Of a DNA stretch of 64,000 nucleotides, positions 44,911 to 56,233 are shown piece after piece. How positions within the stretch are numbered: position 1 is the first letter of the stretch; every line of letters starts with the position of its first letter. The stretch is taken from positions 79,709,765 to 79,773,764 of the forward strand of contig JASWHV010000011.1 of the NCBI GenBank assembly GCA_030760725.1, in the 5' to 3' direction. The stretch is from Neostapfia colusana. Lineage: Eukaryota; Streptophyta; Magnoliopsida; Poales; Poaceae. The notes under the pieces were generated by a model. It was not told the origin of the DNA and did no database searches. It was given only the letters and a program-made list of their open reading frames with translations. Position numbers and translations under genes: made by a program.

Positions 44911-47900
44911 CTAGTTAGACCACACATGCACCAGCCCATGTTTGTTGCCAGTGTATATTTCATTCCTGTCCTCATCATAGAACAGCGCTGTGACATCCTC
45001 TAGGGCTTCAGAAACTGTGCTCCAGACTCTAGACCGCTTGGTGCAGCCAGTCCTGCGAGGGGCAATACCAAGGGCAGGATCATTGGCAGCAATCTTGGCG
45101 ATGCACTTGCCACTCATAATCTCGCTCATGTTGATGGATCCAATTGGAGTCACTGCAGATCACATTTATGTCAAGATAATTTACCTCAAATATTTCCAGA
45201 AAACAAAAGAGGTTCTATGGTATGCTTGACGTTTATGGTTAATACTGCATATATATTTATGTTCTGAGCCACCACAAATATATAAAGGACTCTACTAGAT
45301 CTAAAGTTGAACCATCAAACATGTGTACAACTATAAATGTATTGGTAAATCTCAGTTGACAGATAGAAGCAGGTCCATCTATTCGATTGATAAAAAGGGT
45401 GTACCCAGTGCTGAAAGCTCCTATGAGCCTGGGGAAGTGAATTTCTAGGCACCCCCCCTTGCTTAATTTGCAAGGAGACTGATCCGGAGTCAGGACCTCC
45501 AGTATACAAGTGGAGACTCTACCACTGACGGGCATACCCATCTATACGATTGATACAAATTAATTTTTAAAGTGTCAAGGTTATGACTACTACACCTGTG
45601 CCATCCTCAGCCACTGCCTCAGATTTGCAGTACGAGATTATCAGATCCTGGTCGCTAGTAATGTAAATATTGTTGGTGCTACAGTCGTGATGCCACAACA
45701 AGTGATCTTCAAATGAAGTCACAAGCTCTCCTCTGAAGTTCCATACAGCAACTGTTCTGTTTCGGAACGTCAAAAAGAGATTGTTCTCATAGAGGAAAAT
45801 GAATGCTGAAGGCGTCATAAACTTGGATACACTAACTTCAGTTATATCAGAACTCCGCACCTTCACAAAGACAAAGTATTAGGCCAACAAACAGGAAGGA
45901 TTGCATAGAGAAAATATACTGCTCATCAACTATGGCATACATCAAGTATCTGAAAGTTCTCATCCTCTTGCTTCACAAGGAGCTTCTCATTAAACTGCTC
46001 AATGAAATCAACTTTCTTGTTGCGATGCAACAAGTGCCTAAAAGATTTCAGCGGCTTTCCATCTTCAATTGATAATATCTTCAAAGGAACATAACTTGGT
46101 GTTCTATCATATATCAAGAGCATGATTCCTGGACTGAAGGAGAGATTCGAGAAGTTAACATCTAGACTGATAAAATTTTGGTAGATAAAACCGAACAAAA
46201 AGGGATAAACCTGATCTTTATCTCCTGAACATTTTCATCTGGTATTGAATATAGAAAGGAGTAGTTCTTCAAGTCAAAGACCTTATAGATACTGCAGATA
46301 AAAGGATGACCATCAAATCAATGTTTTATGAAAAAAGCCACTTAGTGCAACGGACCGTCTAAGCAGGCGTACCCATCCTGTGCTGAATACGTGAGTACTT
46401 TTCCATTTACATCATCAAACTCCACAAACCCAGGCCACTTCAGAGATTCAGTTTCAAAAAGAGGAAACCCGGCATCTAACTGATTCCTTCTTATATACCT
46501 GAAAAACATTTAAATGTAATAAATTTTATTAGTTGGACCCAAGAATTGTGGTAAGTTGCACTGTTCAACAAACACCAATTGAAAGAAATTGAATAGCTCA
46601 TAGATAGGAGCGAGAAGTAGATTATATCCTACAGAAATTTAAGAGTGCATATGCCCTTACTCAATCGGGGTTGTTCTGCACTTAAGTGTGCTGAAATTGT
46701 CAGATGCATAAACTGACACAGTAATAAGTGAATCATTGTTCTTGTTGTAGAATAAGCTCCGGATCACTTCATCTGGGCTTAAATTCAAAAAAGCTATGCG
46801 CTTGTTTGTTACTGCAACAAACATACAAAGGCAGAGGTCAGATGAAACCCAAATTTTTTATCATATATTGATACTAGGGAGATCATCTTCAGAAAACCAA
46901 CCTATGTTGAAAGCGGCACAAAGCCCGGAGTGAGCGAGAGCAAATATTATATCCCTTGCTGCAACAATTTCAATGATTTTTGACCTCTTTTTGAGAAATT
47001 GTAGCTTCACAAAAAGGTGAGCATTATCATCATACGTATCAAACTCCTCCTGCAGTGGGCATTATCATCATATAATATCAATGATGACAATCATGATGGA
47101 ATGGTTTACACCAAAAAGGAGCAACTAATCCTGCATTTTTATTTTTTGTCAACTCAAAACACAATGCATTAACGCAGGCTCAGTGATTTTACATGCTGGA
47201 AAGTTTCCACTGTTCCAAAATGTTGTGCAAACCCACATTCAGGGTTGCGAATCCACGCCTGGACGCCTAGGCGCTTGCCGGCCGCCGGGACGCCTAGGCG
47301 CCTAGGTGGGCGCCAGGCAAGGAGGGCCTAGGCGGCGGCGGCGAGTCCAGGAGGGGGCGGCGGCGGCGGGCGGCGCCCGCAGGCGGGCAGAGGCGGCGGG
47401 CGAAGGGGCGCGAGCGGGCGGCGGCGGACGGGCCCTGGCGGGCAGGCGGGCTGGCGCGGTCAGGCCGGCGGGCTCGGTCGGGCGGTCGGCCCGATTAAGG
47501 AGGACCGTCATATCTCATCCAACGGTCCTAATTTCAGATCAGGCCACATATATTAACCACCCCTCAGGCCCTCACCCTAACCCTAACTCTTTCCTCCCTC
47601 ACTCCCTCTCTTCCTCCACCGGCGGCCGGTAGAGAGCGGCGGCGGCAAGGGCGGCAACGGCGGCGGCGGGTGCGGCAACAGCGGCGGCGGGATCCTGCTG
47701 TGACGGCGAGGACAGCAACGGTGGCGGCGGCGGCAACCGCCAGCCAGGCGAGGCGGCCGGCCATGGCATCCGGGCCGGAGCGCCTGGACGCCTAGGCGAC
47801 GCCTTGAAAACGCTGCCCACATTTTGTCGCCGAAACCATGTTGAGGTTCCAGTACAAATTAACAAAAGAAAATACACCCATTTGGCTAAGCCACTATTTG

Positions 47901-49241
47901 AGCAGAAAATGGAAATAAAAGTTAGGACCCAGCAGTGATCAGTGAGGTATTTTGTACCATCACATATAAAGAAACAACACATTAACTGGAATTATGAGGC
48001 AAAGGATAAAATGAATCATATCATCTCAATGCTGAGGAACGAGACTAAACTTTTTGTTTCTAAAGACTAGTTCAAGAGGTCCAGTAGAAGCTTGCTACAT
48101 CAGACCTCTGACTAAAATTAAGGCATCATGCCAACTGATTAAACTGGTCAAGAATAATCATCAAGATCCAATCCTACTCACGACCTCAAGCAGCCAAGCT
48201 CAACAATGATATCCTTAATGGAATACACAAATACAAGAAACCCAAACAATTCGAGAAAGGGTAGTTACACAATCATACAGGAAACTATACAAACGTTATA
48301 ACATGGATTAAGATTAAAAAGAAAATAGTTTCATTTCACGCCAAGCTCCAGTGCTTGAAATGACAAAACCCACAAGATATTGAAATGTATCTAGAGACTT
48401 AATTCATGATAGGACTGAATAGAAAGTAGCAATTCATATGCCAGAATCTTAGTTTTTTTATATAATTTGTTACAATTATATCTTCTCTTTTAATTTATTT
48501 AAAAAAATAAAAATAAAACAAAATTATTGAGTTTCATGTCTAGCATACCCTAATGTGCTTGGGACAAAGGCTTTGTTGTTGTTGTTGATGTAACTCTGAA
48601 CAAGTAACTCAAGGGTGTGTTTGGTTCGGAGACAAGGTGGGATAGGTTGGATCCATCCCAGTTTTCAGGGCACCCCATTGGGCTAAAAGATGTGCCTTTG
48701 GCAAGAACAGTAACAATTCTTGAACGTCCAAGACAGGAGCATTTCTTCTCCTGGATGAAATTCCCCACTTAGCTAAAATGGATCCCGCAAGGGAGACCGG
48801 CCTAACCGAAACTCCTCGGCAATTACAGATAATTTCAACCGGAGATCCACCTAAGCCGGCGAGAACCCTGTCTCCGCCGCCGCCTGCCTGCTTGCCCCGC
48901 AGGGTCCAAGGTTACACCCACACGGCGGCATTCGCCCGAAGACGAACAAGAAGCCTAGACCCGAGACCCCCGCTGAAAGAGACGAGACGGACCTGGAGCT
49001 GCATGTTCCGGAAGCGCTCGGGCACAGCAGACGCGGGCCCCCCGCCGCGCGTGGCGAGCTGGCGGCCCCCGATCTCGCGGCATAGCAGCTTGGTAGCGGA
49101 GTTGAGGACGGGCGCGTCCAGTCGGCGCTTCCGCCCGCCGGCCCCGGACCCGCCGGCGCCGGAGCCGTCCCCGCCTCCCCCCCGCCGGCGCGCCGTCACG
49201 CGGAGCCGCACTCGCATCTGCGACCGCTTGGGGACGTCCAT
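44911..49241 (-). CDS. Eight-exon gene, WD40/beta-propeller-like protein (484 aa)
   Basis: Minus-strand exons at 49241-48993, 47049-46902, 46811-46661, 46498-46373, 46291-46211, 46133-45941, 45860-45596 and 45152-44911 all join in phase with GT-AG borders and end in a stop, giving 1455 nt. The N-terminus is basic and Gly/Arg-rich (MRVRLRVTARRR, GGRKRRLDAPVLNSATKLL). The remainder is a series of beta-strand-like repeats: EIVAARDIIFALAHSGLCAAFNI, VLTYSAQDGIYKVFDLKN, FLTFRNRTVAVWNFRGELVTSF and EIYTGNKHGLVHVWSN at the end. The spacing of hydrophobic strands and the W-N/W-S closures fit a WD40-type propeller. I do not know the family's specific role; a nuclear location is suggested by the basic N-terminus. 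No lesion is seen. Intron 1 is 1.9 kb and holds a hAT element; intron 7 holds a SINE. Confidence 0.8.
45393..45537 (-). mobile_element. tRNA-derived SINE in intron 7 of the WD40-like gene
   Basis: Flanked by an 18-bp direct repeat CCATCTATTCGATTGATA (45375-45392) and CCATCTATACGATTGATA (45538-45555), with one mismatch. On the minus strand it opens TGGGTATGCCCGTCAGTGGTAGAG (A-box type), has GGAGGTCCTGACTCCGGATC at the B-box position, and ends in a T-rich tail. It has the same orientation as the host gene and does not touch splice sites. Confidence 0.85.
47240..47815. mobile_element. hAT-type non-autonomous element in intron 1 of the WD40-like gene
   Basis: Exact 8-bp duplications CCCACATT lie at 47232-47239 and 47816-47823. 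The ends CAGGGTTGCGAA and (inverted) CAGCGTTTTCAA have the CAG-G-T-T pattern of hAT termini. Just inside, both arms carry GACGCCTAGGCG. The 576-bp body is GC-rich, with low-complexity runs and a leader-like CCCTAACCCTAACTC stretch near 47573, and it encodes no transposase. It resembles elements that have captured gene 5' ends. Confidence 0.85.
48535..48585 (+). mobile_element. Possible 3' end of a LINE/SINE retroposon
   Basis: GCTTGGGACAAAGGCTTTG followed by TTG repeats is a familiar 3' end of grass retroposons. Only about 50 bp is recognisable and no target duplication was identified. Confidence 0.4.
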
Positions 49242-49419
49242 CCCGCTTCTCCTCCTATCCCTCCGGGCGCCGGATCCGGGGGGTCTCCTCCGAGCTAGGG
49301 TTCGGGGAGATTTAGGGCTGAAGACGAACAGGAAGAAAAGGGAAAGGGAGACGAACCCAGAATCGGCGCGTGCTCGCGTGTGTACCAGTGGTGACGCTAG
49401 ACACAGAAACCCAGCATTA

Positions 49420-49954
49420 GGTGCGTTTGCCAACAAGAATGTTTGAGATTCTAGGAAATAGTTCTAACGATATTAAATAGCTAAAAATGAAACGTTTCAG
49501 GAGTGAATTCATAAATAATTCGCATTTTGCTTACGAACCTAAAATAACAATAAAGATGTTTCACATCCTGTATCGCTTTATATAATTGTACTACTTCCGT
49601 TTCATAATTATTTATTGTGAATTGCCATCGTCTAATTTTATTCTCAACTCCTCGCCGCTGTTGCGGTGCAACAAGGATTTATCTGTGCATACGAATGATG
49701 ATATATATATTTTGCAATGATACTTATAAACAACAAATATTATAAGAAATTATTATATGTTATATGACAAAAACAATATAGTCTATCCAAAGATAAATAG
49801 TCATTTCAATCCTCTCCTCTCTATACTGAAACTGAAATGAGAAAAGTAGTCAAACAGTTTCTAAAGTGATTCTATTTCACCTAAGAAACATTTCTGTGTT
49901 GAAACTGAAATATTTCTAATTCTCGAATAATCTGTAGCTGTACCAAGCGGGACC
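49420..49954. mobile_element. Tourist-like MITE, copy 2, upstream of the WD40-like gene
   Basis: The ends GGTGCGTTTGCC and (inverted) GGTCCCGCTTGG are flanked by TTA on both sides (49417-49419 and 49955-49957), the 3-bp duplication of the Tourist/PIF-Harbinger group. Its body is the inverse of the copy at 17552-18096. It lies about 180 bp upstream of the start codon at 49241, so it may form part of that gene's promoter or 5' leader. Confidence 0.85.
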
Positions 49955-49957
49955 TTA

Positions 49958-51013
49958 ATATGCACATGCATGCATCCCATCTATATGCATGTGTCAGCTC
50001 TAATATTAAAGTATTGGTCTCCAAATCCTCCCTGCCTATAATAAAAACATTAAACTCTAACCTTAAATCCTAATATTAAATTTTGAACTTTAAACTCCAA
50101 CCCTATACACTAAATTCTAACCTTAAACCCTGATGCTTTGAGATCGATGATCTGGGCATGTTACGAACATTGAAGCGGGGATGCACGTCACATGCAGAGA
50201 TTTTTTTTCTATGGACACCAGGCGCTGGTAGGGCTCGGATGTCTGTGAGGAAGAGCCGGCAATGGTTCCAAGATATCGATATGCGTTTGCCACAAAATAT
50301 TTTTTCAATGAAGTTGATCCCAATATTTAAGTTCATATAGAAAAGCTGACTTGGGGGGCTTAGACTTGTATTATTTCCAAATTTGACCTTTGAGAAAATC
50401 AGCTAAGCCAAAAGACTATCGCATTGCAAGACCTATTTATATTGTAACGCATAATTCTTGTTGTTTATAATCTCTACAATTTAGTTTTAACACGAGTGCT
50501 CTCCTTTATTCCTCGAGTTGTTCATATTATTTCCTTCTTATTCATACTTTCTTTTTTATGATGACGTGATCGTATTTGTTCACACCCCCTGAGATTCTAC
50601 CTTAAACACTAAAAACCCACTATGATGCCGAGTTTTAGTGTACTGAGGGAGTGTTTTAGAAATTAAACTATTATAGATCAAGATATGCTCTCCTGCGGCT
50701 TTCTGGAAAAAATGCAGGAATCACAAAGCAGCCTAGTGCCCTAGTTAATTCAACGATTTTTGTTCTAGAATAACGTCGCTGGTACAGAAACGGGAGAAAA
50801 AGAAACGCCGATGACATCCCCAATACATGTCCCTGCGTGCTACCATCGCTCCCTTCTGGAAGTTTATTTAGCACGTAACGACTTGAGTTGTCTACAGTCC
50901 GGGCACAATAAAAATCCTGACCTTGAACCAGCTTGATCATTTCTGGACATTTTCTTGCTAAAAAATACATCCTGGAAATCCAGAAACAGAAGTAAAAAAA
51001 CGAAGAAAAGACA
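49958..51013. other. Intergenic, AT-rich, no gene recognised
   Basis: It includes a degenerate CTAAACTCTAACCTTAAA-type stretch (50045-50135), only loosely telomere-like, and low-complexity DNA. An open minus-strand frame at 51204-50671 overlaps the pseudo-tRNA and has no domain, so it is not called. Confidence 0.45.
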
Positions 51014-51084
51014 GGACATTCTGAGAATTGAACTCGGGACCTCTCACAACCTATGCAAGAATCATACAAATAGACCAAATGCCC
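51014..51084 (-). tRNA. Pseudo-tRNA-Pro (AGG-like), degenerate
   Basis: On the minus strand the sequence begins GGGCATTTGGTCTA and ends CCCGAGTTCAATTCTCAGAATGTCC. The acceptor arms GGGCATT and AATGTCC pair at seven of seven positions with one G-U, and the T arm CCGAG/CTCAG pairs at four of five around TTCAATT. Overall it follows the plant tRNA-Pro pattern. Changes in the D loop (TATTTGTATG) and in the anticodon arm (TTGCATAGGTTGTGAG, where the stem no longer pairs well) suggest it is not functional. The length is 71 nt. Confidence 0.7.
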
Positions 51085-51263
51085 TTTGTTGAATATATTT
51101 GACTTTAACTTTTTCATAAAAATCAGTCGTTCGTATGGACATCTTTCTTTTTTAGATAATGGACAAATCGTCCGACCTTCCCTTCCATAGAAGTTATGGT
51201 CCACTTATTACAATAATCTCACACATAGTATGTTTACAAAAGGAAGAGGATATTGATACTAAC

Positions 51264-54200
51264 TGTGGGGATCACCCCGTGGTTCGCTCACTCCGGGATC
51301 GCAGAGGGTGGTGCCGTGCGATGCGGCACCCAACAGCACACACGAAAAGAATTAAGAACAACATACAAACTTTTATTTAATATAAAACAGCGGAAGTCTT
51401 TTATAAAACCTAATTAACAGCGGAAGTACTATACAAAGATGGTCTCTCATCCTAACTATGCAAAAGTGCAGCCGTCCAGCCCGGGGACGCTACACACTAG
51501 CAGTAAGTAACCGGAGATCACGGCGGCGTGCAGGGCTCCAGCTCCGCCATGTACCCCGACGGGGGCATCGCCTCGTCCTCGTAAACTTTCTCATAACTCT
51601 CACCTGCACACAGCTCAAATATTGCAACCGTGAGCACGAAGGCTCAGCAAGTCTGAACCGTCAACCCTAGGCATGGAACTCTACATGCAAGGATGTGTAA
51701 GATAGGAAAAGAACTTTGCAATAAAGACACGCCTACATCCTTACTTTCAGTTTTATAGCAATAGTTTATTGAGCCTTAGGCAGCCCTCACATCGAAAGTC
51801 CACAACAAACAACAAACGCTTTCCTAGGATGTGGAGATGCCCAAAGTGGAATATAAACTTAATTAGCTCTATAACTACAACATACAAGGTTTCAAGACAT
51901 TAATAGTTCAATACAACATATTCAGTTGGCTTATTTCACTTCTTACTACGTCACAACGCACTGAACAAGTGGGTACTCAAATAACCGCAAGGGACGGTGA
52001 TTGCAATCAAGACACACCCGGATAACACGTCACATACACCCACTTTTAGAAGCGTGATTCCATACCCCTTCCTACTCTGTTGTATGCAACAACCTTTCAA
52101 AGGCAACCCAAATGCTGAACCGGTCCATCCGTAACGGGCAGGAGGTCCCCGCGTGGAGCGTGACTGTGTCCACCGGCAGATTTACACCTTGCTACCCTCA
52201 ACCCACTCCTATTTACGGTTGGGTAAGCCTCGGCACCCAGGTTAACCAATTACATCGGTTTCCTGGTTCCCATATGCCAGTATGCATCCGGTACTGTTCG
52301 ATACTTGTCCAGCAGGGCCGCACACGGACGGTCCTCAACCGACGCCAACAGGGCTACGCACGTGAGACCTCTGCTCACTGCATCCTATTCCCCTTGCTGG
52401 GTCTCATTTTCACAACTCAAGTCATTTTTTACCTCTTCTCATTCCATGTGATAAGTACTATCTCGCGAGTAGCTTCCAACCACCCGACTTCTACCGGATC
52501 CTAAACATTAGCATGACATTCTCTACTCGTCGAGTTTGTAAACTACCCAACTCTTTATAGGAGTTAAAAAGGCTATGCAAGTGGGGTTTCAACCACCCTA
52601 ACTCTAATGCATACATTTCAACTTAGACATAAGTGATACAAATGAAAAACTTTATAAAAGGTACTTAAGTGCAAACCGGGGCTTGCCTGGTTGCGAGTTA
52701 AATAGGAAGTCAGCTTCTGGTGGGAGGACATCCAAGGGCTTCGGTGCGTCCTCAACTTCGGTCACTATATGAGATGTAACAAAATATATTTGTAAGTATT
52801 AAGGACTTATAAGAATTGAACTTCTATTCATAGCTACTGCTATTTAGGATTCTTAATTGGCTTTGTGATTTTTACAATGGATACTAGACTCTCTAAGGAT
52901 GATCTGAGCAAAATTTGGAGACATATCATTGCACAATGTAGTCTTTAAAATTCCTACAAGTACAATGCTTCTCTGAATTTTGAGCCCAACTCAGGAGCTT
53001 TGACATAGTTAAAAGTGGAAAATCTCATTAGGGTAAGTCTCCATGGTCCTAACAAAATTTGTTTCACCATTTTTGGAGCTACCAACAGAGATATATGAAT
53101 TTTTGAAGTTGAACAGGAGTTCTGAAATAGTTTCTGTTTAAATTGGAATTTTCCAAATAAAGGCTGAACTTGAGAAGGCAGTTTAGCCTAGCAAATGAAC
53201 TCCAATGAAGCCCAAATTTTTACTGGAGATCAGTTACTATGAAAAGGACTAGCTGTCCAAATTTAGGAATATTTCATAAAGAATTGCTACTGTAATAAAT
53301 CCCTAAATGATTTAGTAAAAATAATTCTATAGAAATTTCTGGACATTTTCATAGCATGCAATTTGTTTCTCTGTGAAGTACTCCTCCTGAGGATTCCAAC
53401 AAAATTGGTCTCACCCTTTTTGGAGTTTTCTACACAAAGTTATGGGTCTCCAAAGTTTGAACTGCATTAGGAAAATCTGGAAATGTTTAAATCTTGTCTG
53501 TGGACCCCACCCGTCAGCTCTCTCTTCTTCCTCGCGCCAAACAGGGGAGCCTGCGGCGCTGCTCCGGCGAGGTTGGCGGGAAAGGCTTTCCCGGCCATCT
53601 CCCGGGCCTAAACTCGCCGCTCCCCCATATTTGACCGTGCTGAACACCCTAGGAGGGTTGCCGGCGGCCGTAGCTCACCGGAAACCACCGCGCACCGGTG
53701 ACAGCAAGTTTTTGAACTCCAGCGAGGTCAGGAACCCTTATTCCTCCACCAAATGATCGGTTCTCGGGCTCTAGAGCACCAGTGGAAGACGTTGGAACTC
53801 GCAATGGTCTCGGCCGTCAGTGAAACATCCGGCAACGGGGGGCTCCACGACGACCCAAGGTGCTTTTGCACCGGTGACTAAGAAAACAGCTAGGACTCCC
53901 TCATTTTTCGATGTTTTTGCTCGGTTCTTCATTGAGGAGAGGCGCTAGGAAGTATGGAAGCTGTGTGCAAATTTGCTCGAGCTCTAATGGATCGTGCACC
54001 ACGAATTTTCGGTTAGACCTAGCACTACCCATCGGTGCACAGTTTCAGGAAACGGTGAAATTCTCGCCACCGGTTATAGCAATCGCTAAACGGCCTCCGG
54101 CTACACGACCAGGACAGGTACACGCACCTTTCGTGTACAGCAAGTTGGAGAAGAGGGTGACCGATGCGCTCTGTCCACGGTGGCCCGACTTCGGTTCCCG

Positions 54201-55187
54201 CCGATGGCTTCGGTTCTTGGCGCCGATCCTCGAATTAGGACCAACAGCAGTCCCAAGCATCAGCTGAGCGGGGGACTACCTTGTACCCACGTCGGCGCTC
54301 CTCTTTAGCATTGGCAACTCGGGCGAGGAGGGATCAGCGTGGGCTAGCGATTGAAAACGGCAGAGACAGCGTCGGCGGCCCGTGTTCGCGCGTGGGAGCA
54401 GAACAGAGCCGAAGCACGAGCTGGGAGTAGCGAAATGGACCTGCGGCACTCGGGGTGAGGTGATCAAGACGAGCAGCGGCGAGGAGACCAGGAGGTGGCA
54501 CGGTGGAAAGCCTGGGGAGTGGGTTACACGGGAGCTGGCGGCGTCTCGGCGACCGGCTGAGGCCAAACAGAGGCGGTGGCTCTGTTGTGAGGCTGACCAC
54601 TCGGCCCCACTTCCCCCTCTTTTGATCAATTTTGTTCTCTGATATTTTAACCCAGCTGCTCAGAATTTAAGGCCTTACTTCACCCCAAAGTTAAGGTTTG
54701 AATTTGCTGAATTCAAATGGTTTGAATTCTGGTGTAGAATTTGAATTGTGTTTGATCATTTGAATTTGAAATGGAGTTTGAATTCTCTATTTTGTATTGC
54801 CCCAAAAACATAGCAAACCAGCTCCAAAGTTTCCAATTTCTGGCATGGCCGCTCATTCAAATGTGGAGAACACATATGTGAGACCAAATTTGCAAATTGA
54901 AGGAATTGGAATTTGAAACTGAATTTGAAATTCAGATTAGAGGGTTTCCCCTTTTAATTCCCAAACAAATATTGAAACTCCTCCAAATGAGCTGAAATTT
55001 GGAAGGGTGAATATTTGGACTATGAAGATCCAAGTTATGAATCTAGATTTCCATGTTTGGAAGTTTTGGGAAGTTTGAATCCTCACTTTGAACTTACACC
55101 GTTATAATTTAATGTTTTAATTCCCCTCATTTTTCCTAAGTGTACATGAGCTGAAAATTATTGCTACCACTTTTTGGGGATTTTACA
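51264..55187 (-). repeat. Chromovirus 3' LTR (3924 bp)
   Basis: On the minus strand it opens TGTAAAATCCCC at 55187 and closes GATCCCCACA at 51264. It contains a GC-rich segment (53495-54640), AT-rich flanks, and no gene; short open frames such as 52112-52504 recur in both LTRs and carry no domain. By eye the first 200 bp differ from the right LTR at roughly one site in 17, later parts less, mostly by transitions. Confidence 0.92.
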
Positions 55188-55204
55188 TCCCTCCCCCCTT
55201 AAAA
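55188..55204 (-). promoter_or_regulatory. Polypurine tract
   Basis: TCCCTCCCCCCTTAAAA on the plus strand is TTTTAAGGGGGGAGGGA on the minus strand, directly before the TGTAAAATCC start of the 3' LTR. Confidence 0.85.
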
Positions 55205-55250
55205 GAATCTCGTCCCGAGATTCCAAAGGAAAGGCAAAATTGGAAAAACT

Positions 55251-56150
55251 TTACGGGGTATACGATGATAGCAAGTCCGGATAATATGTTCGCAGATAGT
55301 CCTCGCTTTCCCATGTCGCCTCATCCGCGGTATGGTTGCTCCACAAGACCTTGTAGAACCATAAGGTCCGGTTTCTTGTGGCGCGAGTCTTTTCATCGAT
55401 AATCCGTATTGGATACTCCGTGTACGTGAGGTCCGGTTGAAGAACTTCTATGTCTTCAGTGCAGATTTCAGCGGAGGGTTTGAGGCACTTCCTCAGCTGA
55501 GAGATATGGAAGACATTGTGAATTCCTGCGAGCGACGCCGGTAACTCCAAGCGATAGGCCACGGGTCCGCATCTTTCAATGAAGGCGAACAGACCAATGA
55601 ATCGCGGTGCAAGTTTACCCTTTACTACGAAATGATGAACTTCCTTCATCGGAGACACACGGACATAAACATGGTCCCCGATTTCGAAGTGGAGAGGACG
55701 GCGTCTTTTATCCCCATAGCTCTTCTGACGAGATTGAGCAGCCTTAAGATTGGCTTGTATTACTCGTACTCGTTCTTCAGCTTCATTCACAAGTTCAATG
55801 CCGTAGATGACTCGCTCGCCGGACTCGCACCAGTTGAGAGGTGTGCGGTATTTCCGGCCATAGAGAGCTTCATACGGCGCCATCTTGATGCTAGCTTGAT
55901 AGCCATTGTTGTAAGAAAACTCCGCCAACAGCAAATGATCGTCCCAATTCTTGCCGTGATGGATGGCACAAGCGCGTAGTATGTCTTCAAGCACTTGATT
56001 CACCCGTTCAGTTTGACCATCCGTATGCGGGTGATACGCGAAGCTTCGAATCAGTTTGGTCCCCAACGATGCGTGAGCTGTTCCCAAAACCGAGAGACGA
56101 ACAGCGCACCGCGATCTGAAATAATAGAGTGGGGAACACCGTGCAAACAC
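55251..56150 (-). pseudogene. Chromovirus integrase C-terminal half and chromodomain
   Basis: The minus strand reads SFAYHPHTDGQTERVNQVLEDILRA (the glutamate part of the integrase core), then LLLAEFSYNNGYQASIKMAPYEALYGRK, GDHVYVRVSPMKEV, GIHNVFHISQLRKCL and a chromodomain. The chromodomain has the expected pattern: YPIRIIDEKTRATRNR, FYKVLWSNHTADEATWE, then DYLRTYYPDLL. The chromodomain looks intact; in this lineage it targets integration to modified chromatin. The upstream core is broken by a frameshift near 56150. Confidence 0.9.
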
Positions 56151-56233
56151 AAGATCTTTGCAATGTACAGCTCCACATATTGCTTAGCCACGTACTTTGT
56201 ATGTACGGGGATAAAATGAGCCGACTTGGTTAG

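Noticed and set aside
50045..50135. Telomere-like CTAAACCCTAA repeats
   Set aside because: The units are too degenerate and short; ordinary AT-rich low-complexity DNA explains them.
50671..51204. Open minus-strand frame of 177 codons
   Set aside because: It runs through the pseudo-tRNA-Pro, has no domain and has no splice or promoter support.
52112..52504. Open frame repeated at 62608-63000, looking like a conserved gene pair
   Set aside because: Both copies are the same position of the two chromovirus LTRs; conservation reflects LTR identity.
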